From assembly GCA_910576345.1 (NCBI GenBank), contig CAJTIT010000004.1:1-64000 (forward strand): 64,000 nucleotides of DNA, in the 5' to 3' direction. Below, in pieces: positions 1 through 9,310 of this stretch. The stretch is from Erysipelotrichales bacterium (GTDB taxonomy: Bacteria > Bacillota_I > Bacilli_A > Erysipelotrichales > Erysipelotrichaceae). Within the stretch, counting starts at the first letter, position 1. Every line of letters begins with the position of its first letter. The notes beneath the pieces are model-generated. The model was not told the DNA's origin and ran no database searches. It saw nothing but the letters and a program-made list of their open reading frames with translations. Position numbers and translations under genes: made by a program.

Positions 1-2088
1 AACCCAAGTTTGCCACTTAAAAAAAGAGAGAAGACATAAAAAAGCTACTATTTATACGATAAACAAGCATAAATACTAGCTTTTCCTATTGAAAATTTAT
101 ATACCTACATTATAGACTTACGTTGTAATTTTAATGCTCGCTTTTAATGCTCTCAATTCTCCTGGTCGAAATAATTTCGAAGGAATTTTAATTTGAAATG
201 CATCCAAGATAAGCCTAAGATCTTCGTCATCAATATTATTAAATCGATATAGATCGTTAGATAATAATTCAACACTCCATTTATTCAATGCTTTTTGTAT
301 TCTTTCTGCTGATAATCCACTTTCCCAATTCTTATCTTTTGACCTTCCTTTGTATTCTACGATCTTATTTTGTATGATTCTTACTACAATTAGTGCTATC
401 ATACATGTTAATAAATGTGCTTCTATATGTTCTGAAGTTCGTACACGCAATGGTCGGCTATCTAGTACTCCTTTCATAATCTCAAACTGATCTTCTATTC
501 TTGTAAGTCCATGATATACTTCGATTACTCGTGTATCTTCCATATCTAATTCGGATGTCACAATCTGATAATATCCAAAGGATCTCTTATATCGATTGAT
601 TTTATCTTTATCTATCATCACTTTTATTTTGCTTGAATCCAGTATTTCTCCTGTAATATCATTCATACATTCTTTTTTCAAGAATTTTCTTATGCTTTTT
701 GACTGTGATTTTGTAATTCTAAAGTTTTCTGGATTTTGTTCTAATCTGTCTATGAAATTTAAAAAAGTTTTATTTTCTGCCATCTGCTTTTTATAGAATT
801 TCTCACTCCAGTATACGATAACTTTTTCTACGATAGTCCGCATTTTACCATCGTTATCCTTTACTGTTCTTTTTATGATACGGGATTTATGTTTGAAAGC
901 CGAGTTCCCAATATAGCCTTCTTCTTCATAAATCCATTTCTTTTCTTCCTTATTTGTTTTTTCGATACTTTTACTAATGATATATCCATTGTTTGTGTTA
1001 ATAAGATGAAATGTGTTATTGCCTCGATACATACCACGATCGCCAACGAAAATGAAGCGTTTCATATTCAAAGGTTCAACAGAGTTCTTTAGAGCTTCTG
1101 TAACAGTAAGATGGTCTAAAGTGTTGCCAGGGAACGTTTCAATTGAGATAGGTACGCCCTGTTCATCCATAAAAAGACCCATTTGCACAATTGGAAGTTT
1201 TCTTTCTTCTTTACATACCCCCATCTTACGAATACCTTTTATAAGATTTCCATCTTCGTCTTCAAAATCATTATCTGGATGATCAATTTCAAAATAAAAA
1301 TTTGTGACATCATAATAAACGATATTCGTAGAACGATTAAAAGAATCGATCAAAGATTTATTGATACGATTGATTAAGCTTTTCTTATAATCAAAAAGGA
1401 AATCAAGAGTATCATAAATATTGTATTCGTATAGGTTTTTTATGACAGGAAGATAATAGTCATTGTTCTGTGAAACAGTTTGGATCTTAGAACTAGGATT
1501 CAGTATTCTTCCATAAATCAATAAGCGGAAAAAACCTAAAAGATCAAATTCATAATGGGTAAGTTGTTTGTAACGTCTAAAGAAGGAAATGAGACCAAGT
1601 TCCTCTAGAATTCTTTCGATAAGGCAATGAGAAAATAATTTAGGATGACCAACACAATCAGGATCCCCCTCAAAGATATCTAGGGAATACTTATGAGGAA
1701 TAGGTTGAGAAGAACAATAAGGCAAAAGTTCAGGAATTAAAGGAGAAGAATTCTTAAAAGACTCTTTAAGACGTTGAACATAGTTAGGAAGACCATCATC
1801 AAATTTTTTGAGAGGACCGATATTATAGATAGATTTTTTACGAACAGTCCGAACGCCCTTGGAATTCGTATAGCGATGACTTTCGACGAGACGAAGATAA
1901 TCGATACCATTATTAGAAAATTTTTCAACGAACAAGGAAAACACCTCCTATATATACTTATGTACTACATAAATAATAACACAAATCATAAAAAAAAGCA
2001 ATAAAAAAACCGCAAAAAATGCGATAAAATAAGGACTATAACTAAGTTAATGATTTAATATTCATAATTTTAGGTGGCAAACTCGGGG
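1..2088 (-). mobile_element. IS1634-type insertion sequence
   Basis: This is an insertion sequence of about 2.1 kb holding one transposase gene. Imperfect terminal inverted repeats are visible: positions 3-17 at the left and 2072-2087 at the right match at 13 of 15 bases when one is reverse complemented (core tttgccac / gtggcaaa). The left end sits at the window edge, so the exact outer boundary and the target duplication cannot be read. The element appears intact and could be mobile. Confidence 0.8.
118..1944 (-). CDS. IS1634-family (IS4-like) DDE transposase
   Basis: The 608-residue protein cuts and rejoins the ends of its own insertion sequence. An RNase H-fold DDE core is recognisable. 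The first aspartate lies in YYDVTNFYFE near residue 212, the second in VGDRGMYRG near residue 302, and the acidic helix TRIEDQFEIMKG near residues 481-492 supplies the glutamate. The long insertion between the second and third acids and the N-terminal region ending in the HYEFDLLGFFRLL helix are typical of IS1634 relatives. The length matches the family and the reading frame is unbroken. It lies between inverted repeats at both ends of the element. The subfamily name rests on recognition and was not confirmed by a search. Confidence 0.9.
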   Translation of the reverse strand: MFSLFVEKFSNNGIDYLRLVESHRYTNSKGVRTVRKKSIYNIGPLKKFDDGLPNYVQRLKESFKNSSPLIPELLPYCSSQPIPHKYSLDIFEGDPDCVGHPKLFSHCLIERILEELGLISFFRRYKQLTHYEFDLLGFFRLLIYGRILNPSSKIQTVSQNNDYYLPVIKNLYEYNIYDTLDFLFDYKKSLINRINKSLIDSFNRSTNIVYYDVTNFYFEIDHPDNDFEDEDGNLIKGIRKMGVCKEERKLPIVQMGLFMDEQGVPISIETFPGNTLDHLTVTEALKNSVEPLNMKRFIFVGDRGMYRGNNTFHLINTNNGYIISKSIEKTNKEEKKWIYEEEGYIGNSAFKHKSRIIKRTVKDNDGKMRTIVEKVIVYWSEKFYKKQMAENKTFLNFIDRLEQNPENFRITKSQSKSIRKFLKKECMNDITGEILDSSKIKVMIDKDKINRYKRSFGYYQIVTSELDMEDTRVIEVYHGLTRIEDQFEIMKGVLDSRPLRVRTSEHIEAHLLTCMIALIVVRIIQNKIVEYKGRSKDKNWESGLSAERIQKALNKWSVELLSNDLYRFNNIDDEDLRLILDAFQIKIPSKLFRPGELRALKASIKITT

Positions 2089-2137
2089 AGGCTGCTTTTT
2101 AAAACAATTAGAAAAGTGTAAAAAAAACATTCTGAAA

Positions 2138-2165
2138 TTGTATTATTTCAAATATGTGATAAAAT
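2138..2165 (+). promoter_or_regulatory. predicted promoter of the GGDEF-like gene
   Basis: TTGTAT at 2138-2143 and TAAAAT at 2160-2165 are separated by 16 bases, 30 bases before the start codon at 2196. The motifs are close to sigma-A type but not perfect. The site lies just outside the right end of the insertion sequence. Confidence 0.4.
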
Positions 2166-2195
2166 AGTAGGGAATGAATAAAAGGGGCCTGAAAC

Positions 2196-3380
2196 ATGGA
2201 AAATAGACATAACGGCGTACAAATCAAAATCATTTGTTTATGGATTTGCTGTTTTGTTATACTCATTTTAGGTGGAATTTGTACATTTATTCTCGATCAA
2301 GAAGTATCGGATAGTTTGATCGATACATATGCCTTACAGCAATATGACAGTGTTGAGCGCATTGTTGCACATATGAAGGAAATGTATGAAAGTAAACAGC
2401 CCAAAGATATTGACGAATCATTTACAAGTTATATTCAAGAAGAAAAAAGCAGTGCGAATGCGTATTGGTTTTTATATACGGAAGATAAGATTCTATTTGA
2501 AAAAGACGCCATGCAGACAAAATTAAGAGATGGCAAAAAATTAAGTGAGATCTTAAATGAGTGGAGTCAAAATGGCGGCACCAATATCGATCAGCTATCA
2601 TTAATGTTTCAAGGAAAACTGCGTTATGTGGAATGCAGAAAAGAAGACAGAAAAGAAACAGAAAGCATGAGTGCAGTGCCATTTATTGTAAATGATAAGA
2701 CCTATATCGTAGGGAATGCGGCCAGCCGTTCCACCATTGAAAAATTGGGTAATTATCAAAGCAAGCGCATTATCATTTTTTTGAGTGCCGCAGCTGCGGG
2801 CATAACGATTTGTATTGCGGCATTGTTTATCTATCGAAGTATGCGCGAGGAAAAGCAGTACATTGAAGATTATGAAGAAATAAAGCATGATTATAATGCG
2901 CAGTTTATCCGTATGGACCAGGAATTAAAAGAGCGAAGAAGGCAAGTAAAGGATTTCCAGTTAATGGATTCATTGTCGTTGTTTTATAATCGGGAATATT
3001 TTTATACACTCTTATTAAATATGAAACGGCAGAATTTGAAGTCGCTTGGTATGATCGTTATTGAACTTGGCAGTATGCATTCGTATATCGATAAATACGG
3101 TTTGGATTTTGAACAAGAAGTGTTGACCAGTCTTCGTGATTGTTTGGAATACAGTATTCAGGAGGAATGTATAACGGCCAGAGTGCGCGATAATCGAATT
3201 GTGATTACCATTATCTCTGATGATTATCGACAAATGAGTGATGAATGCAATGCATTGGAACAGGAAATCAAGGCTTTACAGCTTCCGGTAAAGGCAACGA
3301 TTTATTCAATTATTCAAATGCCGAATGAGAATGCGATGGATATGTATCAAAGAATTGATCAGATTATTTCCATTCATTAA
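2196..3380 (+). CDS. membrane protein with degenerate GGDEF-like domain
   Basis: The 394-residue protein has a membrane segment near residues 11-33, an external segment of about 150 residues, a second membrane segment near residues 192-213, a charged coiled coil, and a C-terminal domain resembling a diguanylate cyclase. The domain start is conserved (MDSLSLFYNREYF resembles D-LTGLYNRRYF), as is a region resembling D-x-F-KxxND. Where GGDEF is expected the protein reads ARVRDNRIVI, so the signature that binds GTP is missing. I infer a sensor or scaffold without cyclase activity. The start follows AAAGGGG with good spacing. The gene stands alone between the insertion sequence and the HXXEE/PadR pair. 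A plain sensory membrane protein remains possible. Confidence 0.65.
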   Translation: MENRHNGVQIKIICLWICCFVILILGGICTFILDQEVSDSLIDTYALQQYDSVERIVAHMKEMYESKQPKDIDESFTSYIQEEKSSANAYWFLYTEDKILFEKDAMQTKLRDGKKLSEILNEWSQNGGTNIDQLSLMFQGKLRYVECRKEDRKETESMSAVPFIVNDKTYIVGNAASRSTIEKLGNYQSKRIIIFLSAAAAGITICIAALFIYRSMREEKQYIEDYEEIKHDYNAQFIRMDQELKERRRQVKDFQLMDSLSLFYNREYFYTLLLNMKRQNLKSLGMIVIELGSMHSYIDKYGLDFEQEVLTSLRDCLEYSIQEECITARVRDNRIVITIISDDYRQMSDECNALEQEIKALQLPVKATIYSIIQMPNENAMDMYQRIDQIISIH

Positions 3381-3519
3381 TGATAAATAGGATTGGTCGA
3401 AATTCAGTAATTCTTTTTCAATCAATCTTTTTCTTTTTTACTGTGACGCATTGAAATTCTTATTATCTATTATGCGGCGTATTCTGTCCAACTGTGATTT
3501 TTGCTTCCAACATTTCCAT

Positions 3520-4005
3520 TTATTTGAAATACTTATCAAAAAACTTATATAAAACAACACATAATCCCATAGGCAAACCAAATAACAAACCACCAATCAC
3601 AATTCCTAAGATTAACTGATATACAGAAAAGAAATCTGAAAAATAATAATTACTTAATCCGAAAATTGAATTGACAAGAAAAAGTGTTCCGGTTATTAAC
3701 CCCGGAGAGATTTTTCTATCTTTGATTGTATAGAAAAAATGGTCGCCAAAATTTATAATTCCCCATATAAGAATTGCCACTCCGAAACAGACAAACTGAT
3801 TGATAAACACAAATAAAAAAACTGATATAAGAAGCATTGGATAGTAAATAAACAAATTGTTCGCCATCCAATGTCCATGCGTCATATGATAAGGCAACCA
3901 TTTATGCTCATACATCCATTTAGGGAAATCACCAATAGCTTCCTCAAATAAGTGAAATGGTAAATAAATCACCAAATTAAAAAATATAAAAAACATCAAA
4001 TTCAT
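3520..4005 (-). CDS. HXXEE-domain integral membrane protein
   Basis: The 161-residue protein is almost wholly hydrophobic with about four or five membrane segments. Near the N terminus it carries HLFEE (residues 18-22), the motif that names the HXXEE family, followed by aromatic and histidine-rich residues (HMTHGHW). The family is of unknown function; the conserved His and Glu residues suggest metal binding. Its start codon overlaps the stop of the upstream PadR gene as ATGA, so the two are co-transcribed and probably translationally coupled. That arrangement suggests the PadR protein controls its synthesis. Confidence 0.75.
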   Translation of the reverse strand: MNLMFFIFFNLVIYLPFHLFEEAIGDFPKWMYEHKWLPYHMTHGHWMANNLFIYYPMLLISVFLFVFINQFVCFGVAILIWGIINFGDHFFYTIKDRKISPGLITGTLFLVNSIFGLSNYYFSDFFSVYQLILGIVIGGLLFGLPMGLCVVLYKFFDKYFK

Positions 4006-4538
4006 TTTTCTTCCCTCTCTTTCACCAACTCTTTTTCAAAATTTTCTTCCCATTTTTCCAGTGTTTCTAAAAGCAAAAATTGCTGTTCCAGAATAGTCCG
4101 TCCAAATAACGGAATGTCCTTATGTTTGGGTAATTGTTCTGCAATCTGCATTTTAGTGTTTTGAATACTGTTTTTAATATTTGCAATACACTCATTTACA
4201 GAATTATCGTCAAGCAAAGCCATATTCACAATAACTGCATTAAAATCTAAAAATACTCTTGTTTCTGCTAAAGAAAATTTACTCATCAATTCTTTGAAAA
4301 TTTCTTTTCCCTTTGGCGTTATAGTATACACTGTTTTTTCAGGCATATTGCCATTCTTAACGGTTTCACTGACAACATATCCTTTGTTTTCGTATTGAAC
4401 CACTTTCTTGTAAACAGTAAACGAACCAATTTTTATCCACCTTGACAAGTTTCGGTATTCAATCTGTTTTTGTAAGTCATACGCACTTTTGGGACTTTGG
4501 TATAATGAACCTAAAATGATTAAATCAATCGTAGACAT
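4002..4538 (-). CDS. PadR-family transcriptional regulator
   Basis: The 178-residue protein has the PadR winged-helix domain in its first 90 residues (LGSLYQSPKSAYDLQ, then a wing ending YTITPKGKEIFKELM) followed by a helical C-terminal domain like that of Vir/PadR-s2 proteins. Such regulators are dimeric repressors released by small molecules. It is the first gene of a two-gene operon with the HXXEE membrane protein. A perfect inverted repeat covers the -10 box of its own promoter, which fits autorepression. The start follows AGGGGGTGG. The ligand cannot be told from the sequence. Confidence 0.88.
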   Translation of the reverse strand: MSTIDLIILGSLYQSPKSAYDLQKQIEYRNLSRWIKIGSFTVYKKVVQYENKGYVVSETVKNGNMPEKTVYTITPKGKEIFKELMSKFSLAETRVFLDFNAVIVNMALLDDNSVNECIANIKNSIQNTKMQIAEQLPKHKDIPLFGRTILEQQFLLLETLEKWEENFEKELVKEREEK

Positions 4539-4565
4539 AATCCACCCCCTAAACTGTATTATCCA

Positions 4566-4600
4566 ATACTGTATTATACAGTATATTTGGCATTTGTCAA
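4566..4600 (-). promoter_or_regulatory. padR promoter with overlapping palindromic operator
   Basis: On the minus strand TTGACA (complement of 4595-4600) and TATAAT (complement of 4573-4578) are both full consensus with 16 bases between. A perfect 9-bp inverted repeat with one central base, atactgtat-t-atacagtat, spans 4566-4584 and encloses the -10 box. A further half copy (actgtatt) lies at 4553-4560. A repressor bound here would block RNA polymerase directly. Confidence 0.75.
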
Positions 4601-4822
4601 GTATTATAAATATTTCAAAAGTAAAAAATACAAAATAATGTTTTTAAGATTTTATATGATAAAATGAGAGAAGGTTCGCCCTAATCGGTATTGTGGCAAT
4701 GTGTATAACCGGCTATCTTAGGAATAGAGTGATCCATGGTTTTATAGCATGTTATGCACATTTCCATAAAGCTTTGTCTTTTGATCTTTGCATGAGCATT
4801 ACGATACAGATTTAAGTGAAAC
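4601..4822. other. intergenic region, no gene seen
   Basis: The interval between the padR promoter and the gatZ terminator has no open reading frame of note and no recognised RNA. Confidence 0.5.
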
Positions 4823-4859
4823 AAAAAAAGGCTGATCGATTATTTAATTTTCGATCAGC
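4823..4859 (-). terminator. intrinsic terminator of gatZ
   Basis: A 9-bp perfect stem (gctgatcga 4831-4839 with tcgatcagc 4851-4859) is followed on the minus strand by a run of seven T. It lies 10 bases after the gatZ stop codon. Confidence 0.85.
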
Positions 4860-4869
4860 TTTTATTATT

Positions 4870-6183
4870 TTAGAACAATTCTTCTTGATGAGATGCATAT
4901 AAGTATTCATCAATGGTATTGGTAATGCGATCCAAAATCAATGCTTCCGGATCATTTTCCAATGTTCCTTGACGTACTTTCGTATATTGAATTGGCATAA
5001 ACTGAGATAGAACAGCTAGAGAAACACCACTTTTGCGCAAATTATCAATCATCTTATCCTTAGCGGCAGCGACTTCCGGATTTGGCATATAATAGCGGCT
5101 ACGATCGGAGAAAGAGAATTTACGTTTGAACCAACATTCATTGTCATCCCCATGATAATGTTTCTTCCAATTCTTTGGTTCTTCCAGCATTGCTTTTTCT
5201 AAAACATCGATAAAATGAGAAGTTTCTTTTCCATGATAGATCATCTCTTCCATATAAGCCAGAGCGAACAGCGCTTCACGCATCGCATAAGTCAATCCCG
5301 GACCGACTTTTAAAATGCCAACACCGTCTTCCACAAGTTCACGCAGTTTGAATTTTGTCTGGTAATCTGTAGAATGACCCTCGAATACCAAATTTGGGAA
5401 ATCTTTGATAGAAGCCATCAATTCAGCAGCTTTGGCACGGTCATATTCTGTACATCCTGCATCTTTTTCTTCAACACCTGGCTGTACGACAACACCAATG
5501 ACATCTTTCCAAGTTTCTTCCAGTCCTGCATTTTTAAACGCTGTTTCAAATGCTTGTACTGTAGCTTTGAAATCCTCGACTTTGGTAACCTGCATGCCTT
5601 GATCTTCGCCTTGTGCGCCTCCTGGGATAGGTACTTCACTTCCAACGATATACACAGGACGAATAGCATTTGGATCTGTTTTCAACAATTCTTGGTAGGT
5701 ATCTTCACAAACTCTTGCAAGTTCTGCCCCACGGCGAGATATCGTTTCATCGCTTAAACGTGTGTTTGGATCATCATCTGCGACTTTCATGCTGGTATCG
5801 ATGTGGATTTTGGTAAATCCGGCAGCGACATAACAGCGTACCAATTCTTTTGACAATTCCATTGCTTCTTTTTCATTGTTGGACGCAAATGTCAAAGGAC
5901 CCAAGTGATCGCCGCCTAAGAAAATGCGATCGGTTGTGAAACCTACTTTTTTTGCAATGCCATGTACGAATTGTTTAAAATCTTCCGGTGTCATTCCCGT
6001 ATAACCACCGTTTTGATCAACTTGATTGGCAGTGGCTTCAATCAATACGCAGGAATTATCGCGTTTTGCAGCTTTGATTGCGGCTTCAATGACATATGCA
6101 TTGGCGCTGCAACAAGAATAAATTCCCACGCTTTCTCCTTTCTTTTGTTTTGTTACGATTTGTTTTAATGGATTAACATTCAT
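4870..6183 (-). CDS. gatZ: GatZ/KbaZ-type tagatose-bisphosphate aldolase subunit
   Basis: The 437-residue protein belongs to the GatZ/KbaZ/AgaZ family. These TIM-barrel proteins stabilise the class II aldolase (GatY/KbaY) that splits tagatose 1,6-bisphosphate in galactitol and N-acetylgalactosamine use. Recognisable stretches include the N-terminal IYSCCSANAYVIEAAI, FLGGDHLGP, IHIDTSMKVADDDP, IVGSEVPIPGGAQ and ILKVGPGLTYAMREALF. Length matches the family. The start follows AAGGAGG. It is a single-gene unit with its own promoter and terminator. No GatY, PTS or regulator gene adjoins it; the only class II aldolase in the window is 35 kb away and looks like fructose-bisphosphate aldolase. Whether this lone protein is catalytic by itself is unknown. 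Confidence 0.88.
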   Translation of the reverse strand: MNVNPLKQIVTKQKKGESVGIYSCCSANAYVIEAAIKAAKRDNSCVLIEATANQVDQNGGYTGMTPEDFKQFVHGIAKKVGFTTDRIFLGGDHLGPLTFASNNEKEAMELSKELVRCYVAAGFTKIHIDTSMKVADDDPNTRLSDETISRRGAELARVCEDTYQELLKTDPNAIRPVYIVGSEVPIPGGAQGEDQGMQVTKVEDFKATVQAFETAFKNAGLEETWKDVIGVVVQPGVEEKDAGCTEYDRAKAAELMASIKDFPNLVFEGHSTDYQTKFKLRELVEDGVGILKVGPGLTYAMREALFALAYMEEMIYHGKETSHFIDVLEKAMLEEPKNWKKHYHGDDNECWFKRKFSFSDRSRYYMPNPEVAAAKDKMIDNLRKSGVSLAVLSQFMPIQYTKVRQGTLENDPEALILDRITNTIDEYLYASHQEELF

Positions 6184-6206
6184 AAAATATCCTCCTTGAT
6201 AGAATC

Positions 6207-6235
6207 ATTATAACACTGCCATTTTTAAAAGTAAA
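6207..6235 (-). promoter_or_regulatory. predicted gatZ promoter
   Basis: On the minus strand TTTACT (complement of 6230-6235) and a consensus TATAAT (complement of 6207-6212) are spaced by 17 bases, directly upstream of the gatZ ribosome site. Confidence 0.5.
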
Positions 6236-6375
6236 ATAAGAAAATCAATGTTGCTATTTTATGTAAAAAAATGAATGAAAAATACAACGATCGTAAAAAG
6301 ATTGTATTAAAGTTAGATTAAAGGTAAGGATGTGAAATGATTTTATAATTGCGCAGCTTTTTCCATGATGTGTAT

Positions 6376-9150
6376 TTATTGTGACCCATGTTCATGTTCT
6401 GTATTTGTGTTATGGGGTTGTATTTCATTGTTATTTTTTTGTGAATTTTTTAGGGATGCTTTTTTACGCTTTTTCCTGATTATGATAGTCATAATGACCA
6501 AAATAATAAACAGTAACACACATCCTATATAAATCAACAGTGAAAAAATATTTAGACCGTTTGTATGAACCGAGTTATTTTCGATGATATCATTTCCTTG
6601 ACTTGAGGACGCTGCGGGCGTAGATATAAGCGCATAATCACCAAGTTTGTCCGTAGTAAATGTAATATAAGAATTGCTTTGTGAAGTTATCATCTGCACA
6701 ACCTCACCGTCTTGATAACGTAAAACGACGTAATGATTATTCAATTTTGTTTCTTCCGGTTTTTTTATCGAAATAATGAGATCATCTTGTATTTCAGCTT
6801 TATGAAAATTGACATTGGCAGATAATGAAAAACAATATTCCAAAGTATAGCCATTGCCTTCTCCCACTTGTTTCAATAAGGTTTCATGATCCTTATCAAT
6901 TCCTTTGGAAAAAGTAAAATTCAGTACCTGCGGAAATAGGGAAGGTGGATCCAATTGTGTGGCAATGCCTAGTCCGGATACGCTCATATCACTGTCGTCA
7001 TCGGAAATCATGACTTGTAAGGAAAATCCATATGCCTTTTGGATACAAGCATCCAATATTCGATATGCTTCCAAAGATAAATCCGGTGTTTTGTTTTTCA
7101 TGATTTCTTCTTTAACTGAAAGAAATTGTTCTTTCGTATCCGCATCCATCGAATCATCTATGCTATAAGAATGCAACAGTGATTGAATCGTTTCAAACAG
7201 CTGTTCGTGCTTGTTTTTTTGTACATCGCTGACTTCTACATCATAAGATGTTTGAATTCCTTGATAGGTCACATATAATGTTTGTTTACCGGCCTTTGAA
7301 AAGTCAAATCCACTTACCATGGAACTGTTTAAAGGAATATCTTTTTTTGCTCCCTGTGCAAGTGTTATGGACAAGACGCCGTCTTGTACGTCCAATGGTT
7401 CATCTACTTCATATGCTTGTTTCGGCATTTTGGAGAGTTTTGCCTCTTTCACGCTCGCATATTGTGCAGTATATGTGATTTCCTTCTCTGCGGCAGACAG
7501 TTCTTGATTCCATTCCATAAACAGTGAACCTTCTTTAATGGGCGGAAGAATGGAAGGCATTTGCCCTGCAGGAATAAACAGCGTTACTTTTGACGCTTTG
7601 TTTTCAAATTTGCCGTCTTGTGCATCAAAGGTAATCGGGTAGCGAATGATGGATTTTTCTTTCGGTTCTTGATTCAAATAATCGATATCGGATTGCTTAA
7701 CATAACCGACGTTTTTCTGAAAATCGTAACTATACGCGTCCGTTGACGGATCACATTGAATTTGATACCACGCACCTTGTTGGCGCAAGATCAGAAAGGC
7801 AAAATCTTTATTGCCGTGTGTTTCATATAGCACCTTTGCATCTTCATTTGGCGATGCATACACGCTTACATTTTTTGTTCCCTGCACAAAACCTAACGTT
7901 TCTTGTTGGAAGGCATGTTTTCCCAATGCTTCATCCAAACGACAAAAATACTGCGCCGCTTTTTCACCCCAATAGGGATCGGATGCATAAGATACGTTCA
8001 TGCCGCTTGCTTTATTGCCAAAGTATCCCCCATGCCATGTAAAAGAATCCGGATTCAGATAACTTTCTTGTAAATAATGCAGGGCATGAGAATAAACGCT
8101 GGCGGATACGCTTTGATAACGTGACGCATTTTCTTCAACGGCGGAATCAAAAGCCGCATGACCAAATAAATTATTGCGGGTAAATGCGAGATAACTTCTG
8201 CCCACTGCGCTTTCATTCATCGATAATGCCAACATCATCATCGCATTCACACCTAATTGATCCTGATATTGCAAAAACGCTGCCATATTGTCTTTGAAAA
8301 GACTTTGCGTTAAAATGCCATGGGAGGAAGTATGAATACTGCGGTAGGTGGTAAGGGATCGCCGGATATGTAGTTCATCCTGAACATATCGATTCAAATC
8401 TGTTTCTCGATAATCACTGGTGGAGCGATGCGTTAGATATTGATAATAATTATAATAAGGTGTGCGATTTATTGCATGTGCATTCGTTTGTTTTCTTACA
8501 TCGTCAATCATGTCATGAAAACCGCTGAAATCATCGCGTACCGCATAGAAAAAATGTCCATCATAGCTGTAATATTCACCATCTGTCAACTCATCCGGCG
8601 CATCTCCCAATAAAATGGAGTTGGAATAGCGCTCATCATCCATGTCCGTCTTAATATGATGATAAAGCCGTTGATCTTTTACTTGATAAATTGATACAGT
8701 TTCTGCGTTTTCAATGGGCAGTAATGTCACATCATCTTCACTTGTGGAACCGAAAGCACCGCTGATTAAGAAATTTACCATATGATTGTTCTGCGTGGAA
8801 AGATATGCCCCGTCAATTCCATAACAGCCGTTGACATAGCCATCTCCTTGTGCAGTTTGATAAGTTACGTTATAGTCACAAGTTTCACTTTTTTTAAACA
8901 ACACAACACCATATTTCATATCCAAAACGCGTTTCGCATTGCGTAATACAAGATTATGGGATGTGGAAAGATGTGCTTCATAGGCAGCGCTTGCTTCGGC
9001 AAGAATCGATGTCTCTACAATTTTGGAAACGCTTTGATCCGGTTGGATTTCTTCAACGATATACTGCTGCGTTTCTCCATGGGCACACGGCATATAAAGC
9101 AGATGTATACATAATACAATACCCCCTATTAAAATGTGTTTTTTCATCAT
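6376..9150 (-). CDS. secreted, membrane-anchored glucosaminidase-like cell-wall hydrolase
   Basis: From the chosen start (ATGATGAAA, after AAAGGA) the protein has about 924 residues; an upstream extension of 47 residues lacks a ribosome site and precedes an obvious signal peptide. The mature part holds a glucosaminidase domain (MMMLALSMNESAVGRS, RNNLFGHAAFDS, YASDPYWGEKAAQYF) with a glutamate in NESAVG expected to be catalytic for cutting N-acetylglucosamine-muramic acid bonds in peptidoglycan. Next come an SH3-like domain, an InlB/Flg_new-type beta repeat (FDAQDGKFENK...YTAQY) and several beta domains. The C terminus has a membrane helix followed by a basic tail, so the enzyme is probably tethered to the membrane. 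It is transcribed divergently from the YutG-like gene. Confidence 0.8.
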   Translation of the reverse strand: MMKKHILIGGIVLCIHLLYMPCAHGETQQYIVEEIQPDQSVSKIVETSILAEASAAYEAHLSTSHNLVLRNAKRVLDMKYGVVLFKKSETCDYNVTYQTAQGDGYVNGCYGIDGAYLSTQNNHMVNFLISGAFGSTSEDDVTLLPIENAETVSIYQVKDQRLYHHIKTDMDDERYSNSILLGDAPDELTDGEYYSYDGHFFYAVRDDFSGFHDMIDDVRKQTNAHAINRTPYYNYYQYLTHRSTSDYRETDLNRYVQDELHIRRSLTTYRSIHTSSHGILTQSLFKDNMAAFLQYQDQLGVNAMMMLALSMNESAVGRSYLAFTRNNLFGHAAFDSAVEENASRYQSVSASVYSHALHYLQESYLNPDSFTWHGGYFGNKASGMNVSYASDPYWGEKAAQYFCRLDEALGKHAFQQETLGFVQGTKNVSVYASPNEDAKVLYETHGNKDFAFLILRQQGAWYQIQCDPSTDAYSYDFQKNVGYVKQSDIDYLNQEPKEKSIIRYPITFDAQDGKFENKASKVTLFIPAGQMPSILPPIKEGSLFMEWNQELSAAEKEITYTAQYASVKEAKLSKMPKQAYEVDEPLDVQDGVLSITLAQGAKKDIPLNSSMVSGFDFSKAGKQTLYVTYQGIQTSYDVEVSDVQKNKHEQLFETIQSLLHSYSIDDSMDADTKEQFLSVKEEIMKNKTPDLSLEAYRILDACIQKAYGFSLQVMISDDDSDMSVSGLGIATQLDPPSLFPQVLNFTFSKGIDKDHETLLKQVGEGNGYTLEYCFSLSANVNFHKAEIQDDLIISIKKPEETKLNNHYVVLRYQDGEVVQMITSQSNSYITFTTDKLGDYALISTPAASSSQGNDIIENNSVHTNGLNIFSLLIYIGCVLLFIILVIMTIIIRKKRKKASLKNSQKNNNEIQPHNTNTEHEHGSQ

Positions 9151-9310
9151 GGATGCATTCCTTTCCACTGTCTGTCTAACATTATATAACAGATAAACTT
9201 CTTGTGAAAGGTCATTGTAGAAATAACCCGCAATTTTATTTTTGTTTGCGTATCCATCTTGTTTCATAAACAAAGAAGAATTGGGATACAATAGAAACAG
9301 GAGGAATGTT

